This document shows, in pieces, positions 17,514 to 26,554 of a DNA stretch of 64,000 nucleotides. The position numbers and the translations under genes were made by a program. The stretch comes from Rubrivivax sp. (GTDB lineage Bacteria > Pseudomonadota > Gammaproteobacteria > Burkholderiales > Burkholderiaceae_C): the NCBI GenBank assembly GCA_021300575.1, contig JAJTDM010000053.1, forward strand, positions 1 through 64,000, given 5' to 3'. The notes under the pieces were generated by a model. It was not told the DNA's origin, searched no databases, and worked only from the letters and a program-made list of their open reading frames with translations. How positions within the stretch are numbered: position 1 is the stretch's first letter; every line of letters starts with the position of its first letter.

Positions 17514-17855
17514 CTAGCCCGGACCTCCTCCTTGACTTCGCTGCGCGGGGTACCCGCCCATTGCAGCTCGGAGCATCTCCACGTGGGGAATTCCATCCTC
17601 CAAGTACGTGTCTCCTTGCACTGTGTATCCAAAGCCGCAGTAGAAGTCAGCCAGCACCCGCAGGTAGGCGTGGAGAACCCCGGTCCCGTCGTGCCCCAGC
17701 AGGTGCCAGGACACCCGGTCCAGGCCGTCCGGGTCCTGGTAGGGGCCTTGTTCGAGGACGAACACGCGGCAGCGCAGGGCCAGGGCGTCGTACAGCTCAT
17801 CAAGGCTCAGGGCCTTGAAGCGCTTCCAGGTCCAGGCCAGCCGCGGCGGCGTCAC
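17514..17855 (-). CDS. ElaA-type GNAT acetyltransferase with internal in-frame loss
   Basis: The N-terminal half matches ElaA proteins (LSLDELYDALALRCRVFVLEQ, PYQDPDGLDRVSWHLLG), and so does the C-terminal end (DFYCGFGY, YLEDGIPHVEM). The roughly 50-55 residues that normally lie between AYLRVL and the FY-FGF motif are missing near 17648. These include the R-x-x-G-x-G acetyl-CoA-binding loop, so this 113-residue product should be inactive. The frame is kept. The GTG start at 17855 overlaps the stop of the upstream reductase gene by four bases (GTGA), indicating coupling. Confidence 0.8.
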   Translation of the reverse strand: MTPPRLAWTWKRFKALSLDELYDALALRCRVFVLEQGPYQDPDGLDRVSWHLLGHDGTGVLHAYLRVLADFYCGFGYTVQGDTYLEDGIPHVEMLRAAMGGYPAQRSQGGGPG

Positions 17856-18865
17856 ACCAGCTTCACCAACTGCTTGCCGAAGTTGCGGCCCTTGAGCAGG
17901 CCGAGGAAGGCTTCCGGTGCGGCGGCCAGGCCCTGGGCCACGGTCTCGCGGTACTTGAGCTTGCCGGTGGCGACCATGGTGCCCAGCTCCTTCAAGGCCT
18001 GCGGCCACAGGTTCATGTGCTCGCTGACGATGAAGCCCTGCAGCTTCAGGCGTGACACCAGGATGAGCGAGGGGTTGGCCATGGGGATGGGCTCACCGTT
18101 GTAGCCGGCAATCATGCCGCAGAAGGCGATGCGGCCGAAGGCGTTCATGCGCAGCATCACGGCGTCCAGGATCAGGCCGCCGACGTTCTCGAAGTGGCCG
18201 TCGATACCGTTCGGTGCGGCCTCCTTCAAGGCCCGCAGCATGGACTTCAGGTCCGGGTGCTGGCGGTAGTCGATGCAGGCATCAAAACCCAGTTCGTCCA
18301 TAACGTAGGCGCACTTGTCGGCTCCTCCGGCCAGGCCCACCACGCGGCAGCCGCGGGCCTTGGCCAGCTGGCCCACCGCGCTGCCCACCGCGCCGCTGGC
18401 GGCGTCCACCACCACGGTCTCGCCTTCCTTGGGGGCGATGATCTGCGTCAGGCCCACCCAGGCCGTGACCCCCGGCATGCCCACGGCGCCCAGGTAGGCG
18501 GCCAGCGGGATGTGGGTGGTGTCCACCTTGCGCAGCATGCCCAGCTGCGTGGCGTCCACCACCGAGTACTGCTGCCAGCCGCCCATGCCCACCACGGCGT
18601 CGCCCGCGGCGAAGCCCGGGTGGCGTGACTCCACCACCTCGCCGACCGTGCCGCCGATCATCACCGCGTCCAGTGGCTGTGGCTGGGCGTAGCTCTTGCC
18701 GTCGTTCATGCGGCCGCGCATGTACGGGTCCAGGCTCAGGTAGTGGTGGCGCACCAGCACCTGGCCGTCGGCCAAGGCCGGCACGGGGGTCTCCACCAAC
18801 CGGAAGTTGTCGACGGTGGGCTCACCGGCCGGGCGGGAGGCGAGAAGGATCTGCTGGTTCTGCAT
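17852..18865 (-). CDS. MDR-superfamily NADP-dependent oxidoreductase (CurA/leukotriene B4 dehydrogenase type)
   Basis: This 337-residue medium-chain reductase lacks zinc ligands and groups with alkenal/alkenone reductases. Features are the N-terminal YLSLDPYMRGRM segment, the nucleotide-binding DAASGAVGSAVGQLAK, the FENVGG motif and a C-terminal NFGKQLVKL. Such enzymes reduce conjugated enones with NADPH. In this block it could remove unsaturated or oxidised acyl intermediates, which is inference. It overlaps the following GNAT gene by four bases. Confidence 0.92.
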   Translation of the reverse strand: MQNQQILLASRPAGEPTVDNFRLVETPVPALADGQVLVRHHYLSLDPYMRGRMNDGKSYAQPQPLDAVMIGGTVGEVVESRHPGFAAGDAVVGMGGWQQYSVVDATQLGMLRKVDTTHIPLAAYLGAVGMPGVTAWVGLTQIIAPKEGETVVVDAASGAVGSAVGQLAKARGCRVVGLAGGADKCAYVMDELGFDACIDYRQHPDLKSMLRALKEAAPNGIDGHFENVGGLILDAVMLRMNAFGRIAFCGMIAGYNGEPIPMANPSLILVSRLKLQGFIVSEHMNLWPQALKELGTMVATGKLKYRETVAQGLAAAPEAFLGLLKGRNFGKQLVKLV

Positions 18866-18975
18866 GGTGGTGCCTGATGGAAGGGGTGAAGGGGGATGAA
18901 CGGTTGAAGAAGGATTGCAGACGTGGACCGGGGGTGCAGGTACGGAGGAACGCGGGTTTCACCCAGCCACAGGCC

Positions 18976-19416
18976 TCAATCGGAAGCGTTGTCTCGATGA
19001 ATCCTGCGCGCCTGGCCGTCAGACGCCGGCTTCAGGTACTTGAAGGTGCCGGTGGTGTGGGCGACGAGATGGCCGCGGGCGTCCAGCACACTGGCTTCGC
19101 AGAAAGCCATGGTCACGGTGCGGTGCATGCGCCGCCCCGTGGCCACCACGCGGCCTGTGCCGGGGCGCATGAAACTGGTCTTCATCTCGATGGTGACCAC
19201 CGTGCCCAACACCTCGCCCCCAGGTTCGACCGGGCTGCGCGCGGCGTGGGCCATAGCGATGTCCATCAAGGTCATCAGCAGGCCGCCGTGGGCGACGCCC
19301 AGGGAATTGGTGAGTTCTTCCCGCACCGTGATGGCGATCTCGCTGACGCCTGGGTCCAGGCGGACCGACTCGAAGCCAAGCAAGTCGACGAAGGGAATGC
19401 GGGCGAGGAAGTCCAT
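18976..19416 (-). CDS. PaaI-type hotdog thioesterase
   Basis: This 146-residue hotdog-fold protein has the conserved NSLGVAHGGLLMTLMDIAM segment, in which the Asn/Gly/Asp region forms the thioesterase site, and the TVVTIEMKTSFMRPG strand. PaaI-like enzymes hydrolyse aryl- or acyl-CoA esters and free trapped CoA. The start at 19416 gives a normal length; an upstream in-frame ATG would add 34 residues without similarity. It lies 82 bases after the SDR in the fatty acid block, so a CoA-salvage role is plausible. Confidence 0.9.
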   Translation of the reverse strand: MDFLARIPFVDLLGFESVRLDPGVSEIAITVREELTNSLGVAHGGLLMTLMDIAMAHAARSPVEPGGEVLGTVVTIEMKTSFMRPGTGRVVATGRRMHRTVTMAFCEASVLDARGHLVAHTTGTFKYLKPASDGQARRIHRDNASD

Positions 19417-19498
19417 GCGGGGCGTGTTGTCGCTCAGGAGTCCGTGCAGGCAGTGGGATGGGGCTGTGATCCGTGGTGTGGGTTGGGAAGATCTGCGC

Positions 19499-20287
19499 TC
19501 AGCCGTTGTGCACGGCACTCACCCCGCCGTCCACCGCCAGGATCTGCCCGGTGATGTGCTTGCCTGCAGGGCTGGCGAACAGCAGCACGGCACCCTTGAG
19601 ATCGTCTTCGTCTCCGATGCGCCGCAGCGGCGACATGGCGGCCAGGTTGTCCGCACCGAACTCGGCCAGCACGCCACGCGTCATCTTGCTGGGGAAGAAG
19701 CCGGGTGCCAGCGCATTGACGGTGATGCCGTAGGGGCCCCACTCACCCGCCAGTGTGCGCGTGAAGTTGACGGCCGCGCCCTTGCTGGTGCCGTAGGCGA
19801 TGAACTTCATCTGCGGCGAACCGGCCAGCCCGGCGATGGACGCCACGTTGATGATGCGGCCACTGCGGTTGGGGATCATGCTGGCCTTGGCCACCGCCTG
19901 GGCAAACAGGAACAGGCTGCGCACGTTCAGGTTCATCACCTTGTCCCAAGCCTCCAAGGGGTGGTCCTCGGCGGGCGCGCCCCAGGTGGCGCCGGCGTTG
20001 TTGATGAGGATGTCGATGCGGCCGAAGCGCTCCATCGTTTCGTCCACCACGCGCTGGATCTGCGCCGGGTCGCTGGCGTCGGCCGCAATCCAGCGCGCAT
20101 CGATGCCCTTGGCCTGCAGATCGGCCACGGCTTCTTCCAGGTCTGCCGCCTTGCGCGAGGTCAGCATGACCTTGGCGCCGGCCTCGCCCAAGGCTTCGGC
20201 CATCTGCAGCCCCAACCCGCGCGAGCCGCCCGTGACCAAAGCGAAACGGCCAGTGAGATCGAAGAGTTGCTTGACGGGAGTGCTCAT
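19499..20287 (-). CDS. Short-chain dehydrogenase/reductase (gluconate 5-dehydrogenase-like/FabG-like)
   Basis: This classical SDR of 262 residues has TGGSRGLG (cofactor), NNAG (NNAGATWG), Ser in NVASIAGL and the YGTSKGA catalytic Tyr/Lys motif, and ends in GGVSAVHNG. It is complete and uses NAD(P). The order among beta-oxidation genes suggests a 3-hydroxyacyl or related substrate, but family membership alone does not define it. The start at ATG 20287 follows a 103-base gap from the acyl-CoA dehydrogenase gene. Confidence 0.93.
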   Translation of the reverse strand: MSTPVKQLFDLTGRFALVTGGSRGLGLQMAEALGEAGAKVMLTSRKAADLEEAVADLQAKGIDARWIAADASDPAQIQRVVDETMERFGRIDILINNAGATWGAPAEDHPLEAWDKVMNLNVRSLFLFAQAVAKASMIPNRSGRIINVASIAGLAGSPQMKFIAYGTSKGAAVNFTRTLAGEWGPYGITVNALAPGFFPSKMTRGVLAEFGADNLAAMSPLRRIGDEDDLKGAVLLFASPAGKHITGQILAVDGGVSAVHNG

Positions 20288-20390
20288 GGGAAGTCCTGGG
20301 TCAAAGGGCGGAGGTGGGAGAAAAGAGGCGGCAGGGCCGGGATGCGGTGTCGAGGAGCAGGGGCGCGAACCGAAGGGACAGGGGCCAAAG

Positions 20391-22337
20391 TCAGAACCAG
20401 GCGTCGTCCATGATGCGGCACACGGCTTCACGCTCGGCCACCACCTTCAGCCAGGCGTCGATGCGCGGCAGTTCATAGGCGAAGAAGTAGCGCGTGGCCG
20501 CGAGCTTGCCTTGAGCAAAAGCCTGGTCCCGGGCACTGCGTGCGGCCAGCGCCACGTCCAGCCAGACCCAGGCCAGCACCACATGGCCGAAGGCCTGCAG
20601 ATAAGGCGTGGCGTTGGCCAAGGCCTCGGCCGGGACGCCCGTGGCCCAGGCGGACTTGGTGGCCGCCCCCAGCTTCTGCAGCGCCGCCGCCAGTTCCGTG
20701 GCCTGAACCGCCCAAGCGGCATCATGCCCGGCACGCTCGACGGTGGCGTTGATGCGAGCGGCCAGCAGCTTCAGCCCCGCACCGCCGGCCATCACCACCT
20801 TGCGGCCCAGCAGGTCCAGCGCCTGGATGCCGTGCGTGCCCTCGTGGATCATGTTCAGGCGGTTGTCGCGCCAGTACTGCTCCACGGGGAAATCACGCGT
20901 GTAGCCGTAGCCGCCGTGCACCTGGATGGCCAGGGAGTTGGCCTCCAGGCACCACTCGCTGGGCCAGCTCTTGGCAATCGGCGTCAGCACTTCCAGCAGC
21001 AGCGCCGCCTCCTGGGAAACCGCCTCAGCGCCCGTGTGCTGTTCGTCCACCAGGCGGGCGCAGTACAGCTCCAGCGCCAGCGCGCCTTCGCAATACGACT
21101 TCTGCGCCAGCAGCATGCGCTTGACGTCGGCGTGTTCGATGATGGGCACCTGCGGCTGGGTGGCGTCCTTCACCACTTTGGTGGCTGCGCCTGCGGCAGG
21201 GGCAGCCGCTGCCGCGGATGAGGACTGGGCTGCCACTCCTGGATACGTGCTTGAGGCAGAAGCTGCCGCACCAGCTACGGGCCTTCCTTGCGGGCGCTGA
21301 CGCGCATAGGCCAGCGAGGCCTCGTAGCCCGCCATGCCCAGCATGGCTGCGGCCATGCCCACGCCGATGCGGGCCTCGTTCATCATGTGGAACATGCAGC
21401 GCAGGCCTTCGCCCGGGCGGCCCACGAGGTAGCCCACCGCGCCAGCGCCCTGCCCGTCCAGCCCCATGCCCGCTCCTTGGCGCGGGCGGAAGCGCCCCTC
21501 GCCGAAGTTCAGCAGCGTGTTGGTGGTGCCGCGCCAGCCGCACTTGTGGTTCAGCCCGGCCAGCGCCACGTCATTGCGCTCGCCTGTGAGACACCCCTGC
21601 GCGTCCACCATCTTCTTGGGCACGATGAACAGCGAGATGCCCCGCGTGCCCGGCACCAGCTGGCCATCCGGACCGGGAATCTTGGCCAGCACCAGATGGA
21701 TGATGTTCTCGGTGAGCTCGTGCTCGCCGGCGGAAATCCACATCTTGTTGCCGCGCAGACGAAAGCGCGGGCCCAGCGGGTCGTCCTGCCACGGCATGTC
21801 GCCGCCCTCGTCCGGCACGGCACGCGTGACCACGTCCGACAGGCTGGAACCGGCCTGCGGCTCGCTCAGGCACATGGTGCCCGACCAGCGGCCGGAGAAC
21901 TCATTGAGCGCAAACACCTGCTTCTGCAAGGCCGTGCCGTGGGCCATCAGCAGATTGGCATTGCCCGTGGTGAGCATGCCCGCGCCGATGCTGACCGAGG
22001 CCTTGGCGAAGAAGGCATTGGCAGCGGACTCCACCGTGTAGGGCAGCTGCATGCCGCCGATCTCGGCATCCTGCGCAGCCGACAGCATGCCGCTGGCGGC
22101 GTAGGCGTTCCAGGCGTCCTGCGTGGCCGCGGGCAGGATGACCTTCTCGCCGTCAAAGCGCGGCTCCTCGGTGTCCACCAGACGATTGAAGGGCGCGTAC
22201 TTCTCCCGCGCGATGCGCTCGCAGGTGTCCAGCACGGCGTCCACCGTCTCACGGGAATGGTCAGCGAAGCGTTCGCGCTGGAAGAGCGACTGCAAGCCCA
22301 GCCAGTCGTGCAGCAGAAAGTCGACGGTGGATCGCAT
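20391..22337 (-). CDS. Acyl-CoA dehydrogenase with C-terminal extension domain
   Basis: This 648-residue flavoenzyme performs the first oxidation of fatty acyl-CoA. It has the FAD-contact segments MCLSEPQAGSS (about 155-165) and KMWISAGEHE, an FHMMNEARIGVG helix, and a C-terminal half with QVHGGYGYTRDFPVEQ and a DUF4499-like end domain. An Ala/Ser-rich insertion of about 35 residues (354-388), with a shorter Gly/Gln-rich one near 286-300, makes it longer than usual relatives of about 600. The start was set at 22337, since upstream sequence overlaps the thiolase and lacks similarity. It lies 35 bases after the thiolase. Confidence 0.94.
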   Translation of the reverse strand: MRSTVDFLLHDWLGLQSLFQRERFADHSRETVDAVLDTCERIAREKYAPFNRLVDTEEPRFDGEKVILPAATQDAWNAYAASGMLSAAQDAEIGGMQLPYTVESAANAFFAKASVSIGAGMLTTGNANLLMAHGTALQKQVFALNEFSGRWSGTMCLSEPQAGSSLSDVVTRAVPDEGGDMPWQDDPLGPRFRLRGNKMWISAGEHELTENIIHLVLAKIPGPDGQLVPGTRGISLFIVPKKMVDAQGCLTGERNDVALAGLNHKCGWRGTTNTLLNFGEGRFRPRQGAGMGLDGQGAGAVGYLVGRPGEGLRCMFHMMNEARIGVGMAAAMLGMAGYEASLAYARQRPQGRPVAGAAASASSTYPGVAAQSSSAAAAAPAAGAATKVVKDATQPQVPIIEHADVKRMLLAQKSYCEGALALELYCARLVDEQHTGAEAVSQEAALLLEVLTPIAKSWPSEWCLEANSLAIQVHGGYGYTRDFPVEQYWRDNRLNMIHEGTHGIQALDLLGRKVVMAGGAGLKLLAARINATVERAGHDAAWAVQATELAAALQKLGAATKSAWATGVPAEALANATPYLQAFGHVVLAWVWLDVALAARSARDQAFAQGKLAATRYFFAYELPRIDAWLKVVAEREAVCRIMDDAWF

Positions 22338-22372
22338 GACAGGCCTGGACCTCGCAAGAGCCTCAGGAGGCG

Positions 22373-23548
22373 TCAGAGCACCTCGAACACCCCGGCGGCG
22401 CCCATGCCGCCGCCGACGCACATGGTGACGCACACGCGCTTGGCGCCGCGGCGCCGGCCTTCGATCAGGGCGTGGCCGGTCAGGCGCTGGCCGCTCATGC
22501 CGTAGGGGTGGCCCACCGCGATGGCGCCGCCGTTGACGTTCAGCCGGTCCATGGGGATGCCCAGGCGGTCGGCGCAGTACAGCACCTGCACCGCGAAGGC
22601 TTCGTTCAGCTCCCACAGGTCGATGTCCTCGACCTTCAGGCCCAGGCGGGCCAGCACCTTGGGCACGGCGAACACCGGGCCGATGCCCATCTCGTCGGGC
22701 TCGCAGCCGGCCACGGCAAAGCCGAGGAAGCGGCCCAGGGGCTTCAGGCCCTTTTGCTCGGCGTAGGTCTCGCTGACCACCACGCAGGCACCGGCGCCGT
22801 CGCTGAACTGGCTGGCATTGCCGGCGGTCACCACACCACCCGGCACCGCTGTGCGGATGCCCTGGATGTTCTCGTAGGCGGTGCCCGGGCGCAGACCCTC
22901 GTCGGCGCTGATGGTCACCTGCTTGCTGCGCATGCCCATCACAGGGTCGGCCACACCGGCGGTGACGGTGCAGGCCACGATCTCATCGCGCGTCAGGCCC
23001 TGCTCGGCCGCGGCGCAGGCTTTCTGCTGGCTCTCGGCGCCGTAGCGGTCTTGCCGCTCCTTGGAGACGCCGTAGCGCTTGGCCACCATCTCGGCGGTCT
23101 GCAGCATGGGCCAGTAGATCTCGGGCTTGTGCTGCTCCAGCCAGGGGTCCTTGAACATGTGCATGTTCATCTCCTGCTGCACGCAGGAAATGCTTTCCAC
23201 GCCACCGGCCACGTAGAGGTCGCCCTCGCCCGCCATCACGCGCTGCGCGGCCATGGCGATGGTCTGCAGGCCGCTGGAGCAGAAGCGGTTGACCGTGGCC
23301 CCGCCCACCGTGATGGGCAGCCCCGCGCGCAGCGCCGCCTGGCGCGCGATGTTCCAGCCGTTGGCCCCTTCCGGGTTGGCGCAGCCCATGAGCACGTCGT
23401 CGATGGCGGCCGGGTCCACCCCGGCGCGCTCGACCGCCGCCTGGATGGCCAGGCCGCCCAGGGTGGCGCCATGGGTCATGTTGAAAGCGCCCTTCCAGCT
23501 CTTGGCCAGAGGTGTGCGGGCGGTGGAGACGATGACGGCTCTTGTCAT
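22373..23548 (-). CDS. fadA: Acetyl-CoA acyltransferase (3-ketoacyl-CoA thiolase)
   Basis: This 391-residue thiolase performs the last step of beta-oxidation, splitting 3-ketoacyl-CoA with CoA. The nucleophile is Cys90 (NRFCSSGLQ), the catalytic His lies in [14 protein letters not shown], and the second Cys is Cys377 in [10 protein letters not shown]. It is complete. It is placed 63 bases after the FadB-type gene, the usual partner of the trifunctional complex, and just before an acyl-CoA dehydrogenase. Confidence 0.96.
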   Translation of the reverse strand: MTRAVIVSTARTPLAKSWKGAFNMTHGATLGGLAIQAAVERAGVDPAAIDDVLMGCANPEGANGWNIARQAALRAGLPITVGGATVNRFCSSGLQTIAMAAQRVMAGEGDLYVAGGVESISCVQQEMNMHMFKDPWLEQHKPEIYWPMLQTAEMVAKRYGVSKERQDRYGAESQQKACAAAEQGLTRDEIVACTVTAGVADPVMGMRSKQVTISADEGLRPGTAYENIQGIRTAVPGGVVTAGNASQFSDGAGACVVVSETYAEQKGLKPLGRFLGFAVAGCEPDEMGIGPVFAVPKVLARLGLKVEDIDLWELNEAFAVQVLYCADRLGIPMDRLNVNGGAIAVGHPYGMSGQRLTGHALIEGRRRGAKRVCVTMCVGGGMGAAGVFEVL

Positions 23549-23611
23549 GGCAAGGTCTTTCGAAGTCTGCGGGTGTGTCGGACGCGGGCGGAGTGCTGAG
23601 GACGGGCCACT

Positions 23612-25705
23612 TCAGGTGAAGGACTTGCCTTCGGCCACCAGTCGGGCCAGCAAGGGCGCGGGCTGCCAGAAGCTGGCGTCGTCGTGGGGGTTCTGAGCAA
23701 AGCGCTTCATCGACTGGGCCACGTTGAACAGGCCCTGCTGGTCGGCATAGCACATGGGGCCACCGCGCCACAGCGGGAAGCCGTAGCCCGTGAGGTAGAC
23801 CATGTCGATGTCGCTGGCCTTGCTGGCGATGCCTTCTTCCAGGATCTTGGCCGCCTCGTTCACCAGGGAGTACACCAGGCGCTGCACGATCTCCTCATCC
23901 GAGATCTTGCGCGGCTTGATGCCCAGCGTGTTGCGGTGCTCCTCCACCATCTTCACCACCACGTCAGAGGGCATGGCGTCGCGCTTGCCGGGGGCGTAGT
24001 CGTACCAGCCGGCACCGGTCTTCTGGCCGAAGCGGCCCATCTCGCACAGCAGGTCGGCGGTCTTGCTGTAGCGCAGGTCGGGCTTTTCCACGTAGCGGCG
24101 CTTGCGGATGGCCCAGCCGATGTCGTTGCCTGCCAGGTCGCCCATGCGGAACGGTCCCATGGCAAAGCCGAACTTCTCGATGGCGCGGTCCACCTGGGCG
24201 GGGGTGCAGCCCTCCTCCAGCAGGAAACCGGCCTGGCGGCTGTACTGCTCGATCATGCGGTTGCCGATGAAGCCGTCGCACACGCCCGAGACCACCGCGG
24301 TCTTGCGGATCTTCTTGGCCACGCCCATCACGGTGGCCAGCACGTCCTTGGCGGTCTTCTCGCCGCGCACCACCTCCAGCAGCTTCATCACGTTGGCGGG
24401 GCTGAAGAAGTGCATGCCCACCACGTCCTGCGGCCGCTGGGTGAAGGAAGCGATGCGGTTGACGTCCAGAGTGGAGGTGTTGGAGGCCAGGATGGCGCCG
24501 GGCTTCATCACGGCGTCGAGTTGCTTGAACACCGCCTCCTTGACACCGATCTCCTCGAACACGGCCTCGATGACCAGGTCGGCCTGGGCGATGTCGGCGT
24601 AGCTCAGCGTGGTGGACAGCAGGGCCATGCGCTGCTGGTACTTGTCGTCCTTCAGCTTGCCCTTCTTGACCTGGGCCTCGTAGTTCTTGCGGATCGTGGC
24701 CACGCCGCGGTCCAGCGCTTCCTGCTGGGTTTCCAGGATCGTCACCGGCACGCCAGCGTTGAGGAAGTTCATGCTGATGCCGCCGCCCATGGTGCCGGCG
24801 CCGATCACCGCCACCCGAGCGATGGGACGCACGGGCGTGTCCTCGGGCACGTCCGGGATCTTGCTGGCGGCACGTTCGCCAAAGAAGGCGTGACGCAAAG
24901 CCTTGCACTCGGGCGTGAGCATCAGCGCGAGGAAGATCTCGCGCTCCACGACCATGGCATCGTCGAACTTGCGCTTGACGGCAGCCTCCACCGCGTCCAC
25001 GCACTTCGCGGGCGCCGGGAAGTTCCTGGCCACCGCCTTGGCGGTGTTGCGTGCGAACTGGAAGTAGGCGTCGGCATTCGGGTGCTGGCAAGGCAAGTCC
25101 CGCACACGCTTGAGCGGACGGATATCGGCCACTTCACGAGCGAAGGCGCAGGCGCCGTCCAGCAGATCGCCGTCGATCATGCGGTCGATCAGCAACTGGC
25201 CCGGCAGACCCGCCAGGACTTCACTCTTGACCGGGTCACCGCCCACGATCATGTTCAGCGCGGTCTCCACGCCCAGCACGCGCGGCAGGCGCTGCGTGCC
25301 ACCGGCGCCGGGGATGAGGCCGATCTTCACTTCGGGCAACGCAATGTTGGTGCCGGGCGAGGCCACGCGGTAGTGGCAACCCAGCGCCAGTTCCAGCCCG
25401 CCGCCCATGCACACGGTGTGCAAGGCCGCCACCACCGGCTTGGGCGAGGACTCCATCAGCTTGATCAGCGACAGCAGGTTGGGCTCTGCCAGGGACTTGG
25501 GCGAACCGAACTCGCGGATGTCGGCGCCGCCCGAGAAGGCCTTGCCGGCACCCGTGATGACGATGGCCTTGACCGCGGCGTCTGCCCAAGCCTGCTCCAC
25601 GCCCGCGGCCACGCCCTGGCGCGTCTCCAGGCCCAGGCCGTTGACGGGAGGGTTGTCCAGCGTGACGATGGCGACATCGCCGCGAACTTCATATCTCGCA
25701 CCCAT
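23612..25705 (-). CDS. fadB: Bifunctional enoyl-CoA hydratase/3-hydroxyacyl-CoA dehydrogenase
   Basis: This 697-residue protein joins an N-terminal crotonase domain (about 1-190, [17 protein letters not shown] and [19 protein letters not shown]) to a 3-hydroxyacyl-CoA dehydrogenase. Its NAD site is [15 protein letters not shown], and a C-terminal half contains [11 protein letters not shown] and [12 protein letters not shown]. It hydrates enoyl-CoA and oxidises the product. The ATG at 25705 has a good AGGAG ribosome site. It is the first gene of the fatty acid block, and a perfect palindrome lies about 60 bases upstream. Confidence 0.96.
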   Translation of the reverse strand: MGARYEVRGDVAIVTLDNPPVNGLGLETRQGVAAGVEQAWADAAVKAIVITGAGKAFSGGADIREFGSPKSLAEPNLLSLIKLMESSPKPVVAALHTVCMGGGLELALGCHYRVASPGTNIALPEVKIGLIPGAGGTQRLPRVLGVETALNMIVGGDPVKSEVLAGLPGQLLIDRMIDGDLLDGACAFAREVADIRPLKRVRDLPCQHPNADAYFQFARNTAKAVARNFPAPAKCVDAVEAAVKRKFDDAMVVEREIFLALMLTPECKALRHAFFGERAASKIPDVPEDTPVRPIARVAVIGAGTMGGGISMNFLNAGVPVTILETQQEALDRGVATIRKNYEAQVKKGKLKDDKYQQRMALLSTTLSYADIAQADLVIEAVFEEIGVKEAVFKQLDAVMKPGAILASNTSTLDVNRIASFTQRPQDVVGMHFFSPANVMKLLEVVRGEKTAKDVLATVMGVAKKIRKTAVVSGVCDGFIGNRMIEQYSRQAGFLLEEGCTPAQVDRAIEKFGFAMGPFRMGDLAGNDIGWAIRKRRYVEKPDLRYSKTADLLCEMGRFGQKTGAGWYDYAPGKRDAMPSDVVVKMVEEHRNTLGIKPRKISDEEIVQRLVYSLVNEAAKILEEGIASKASDIDMVYLTGYGFPLWRGGPMCYADQQGLFNVAQSMKRFAQNPHDDASFWQPAPLLARLVAEGKSFT

Positions 25706-25761
25706 GGGGTCTTCTCCTGGAGGTCTAAGAGGCGTCCTGAAGGACAGTGAAACACAAAATA

Positions 25762-25773
25762 GAACGATCGTTC
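25762..25773. promoter_or_regulatory. Palindromic operator upstream of the fad block
   Basis: GAACGATCGTTC is a perfect 12-base palindrome in an AT-rich pocket (25750-25780) between livF and the FadB-type gene. The flanks extend the partial symmetry (TAGAA to the left, TTCTA to the right, shifted by two). Its form suits a TetR-family regulator such as the fatty acid regulators of betaproteobacteria (FadP/PsrA-like). No regulator gene is nearby, so the protein that binds it is unknown. Confidence 0.65.
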
Positions 25774-25853
25774 GATTCTAAGGGCGCCCTCCAGGCACCC
25801 CTGTCACCGCTGGGACGAGCTACAGCGCTCGGCCCGTGGCAAGGCCCCGCGCA

Positions 25854-26549
25854 TCAGACTTCCAGCCACTCCTTGCGCACGGCCGCATCGCGTCGCAGGT
25901 CTTCGGGCGTGCCTTCGAACACGATCTGCCCGTGCCCCATCACCAGGCAGCGGTCGGCAACTTCCAGCGCGATGGTCAGCTTCTGCTCCACCAGCAGGAC
26001 GCTGATGCCGCGCGCCTTCAGCGCCCGCAGGTACTGCGCCACCTGTTCGATGATCTTGGGCGCCAGGCCTTCGGTGGGCTCGTCGATCATGATCAGGTCC
26101 GGGTCCCCCATCAGGGTGCGGCACAGGGTGAGCATCTGCTGCTCGCCGCCAGACAGCACGCCGGCTTCAGTGTGCTGGCGTTCCTTCAGGCGCGGGAACA
26201 GGCCGTACATGTCGTCGAAGCTCCAGCGCGGCGCCTCGGCCCCGCGCTTTTGCCCCAGCATGAGGTTCTGGTGCACCGTCAGGGTGGGGAAGATGTCGCG
26301 GTTCTCGGGCACGTAGCCGATGCCGGCATGTGCGATCTCGAAGGCCTTGAGGCCCACCAGCTGCCGGCCCCGCCAGTCCACCGACCCTTCGGTGTGCACC
26401 AGGCCCATGATGGCCTTGACCGTGGTCGAGCGGCCCGAGCCGTTGCGCCCCAACAGCGCGACGATCTCGCCCTCGCCGACGCTGAAACTCACGCCATGCA
26501 GGACATGGCTCTTGCCGTAGTAGGCATGGACGTCACGGAGCGCCAGCAT
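25854..26549 (-). CDS. livF: Branched-chain-type ABC transporter, ATP-binding protein LivF
   Basis: This 231-residue cytoplasmic ATPase of the HAAT/LIV importer class has Walker A as GRNGSGRST (with Arg in place of the usual Lys of GKST), LSGGEQQML signature, and DEPTEGLAP after Walker B. Arg in place of the P-loop Lys is unusual and could weaken ATP hydrolysis. It is the last gene of the transporter set, five bases behind LivG. The adjoining acyl-CoA ligase and beta-oxidation genes suggest carboxylic or fatty acid-derived substrates rather than amino acids, by inference. Confidence 0.94.
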   Translation of the reverse strand: MLALRDVHAYYGKSHVLHGVSFSVGEGEIVALLGRNGSGRSTTVKAIMGLVHTEGSVDWRGRQLVGLKAFEIAHAGIGYVPENRDIFPTLTVHQNLMLGQKRGAEAPRWSFDDMYGLFPRLKERQHTEAGVLSGGEQQMLTLCRTLMGDPDLIMIDEPTEGLAPKIIEQVAQYLRALKARGISVLLVEQKLTIALEVADRCLVMGHGQIVFEGTPEDLRRDAAVRKEWLEV

Positions 26550-26554
26550 GATGG

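Noticed and set aside
23684..25750. 688-residue plus-strand frame opposite fadB
   Set aside because: His/Gly/Val-rich antisense shadow of a well conserved FadB-type protein in GC-rich DNA.
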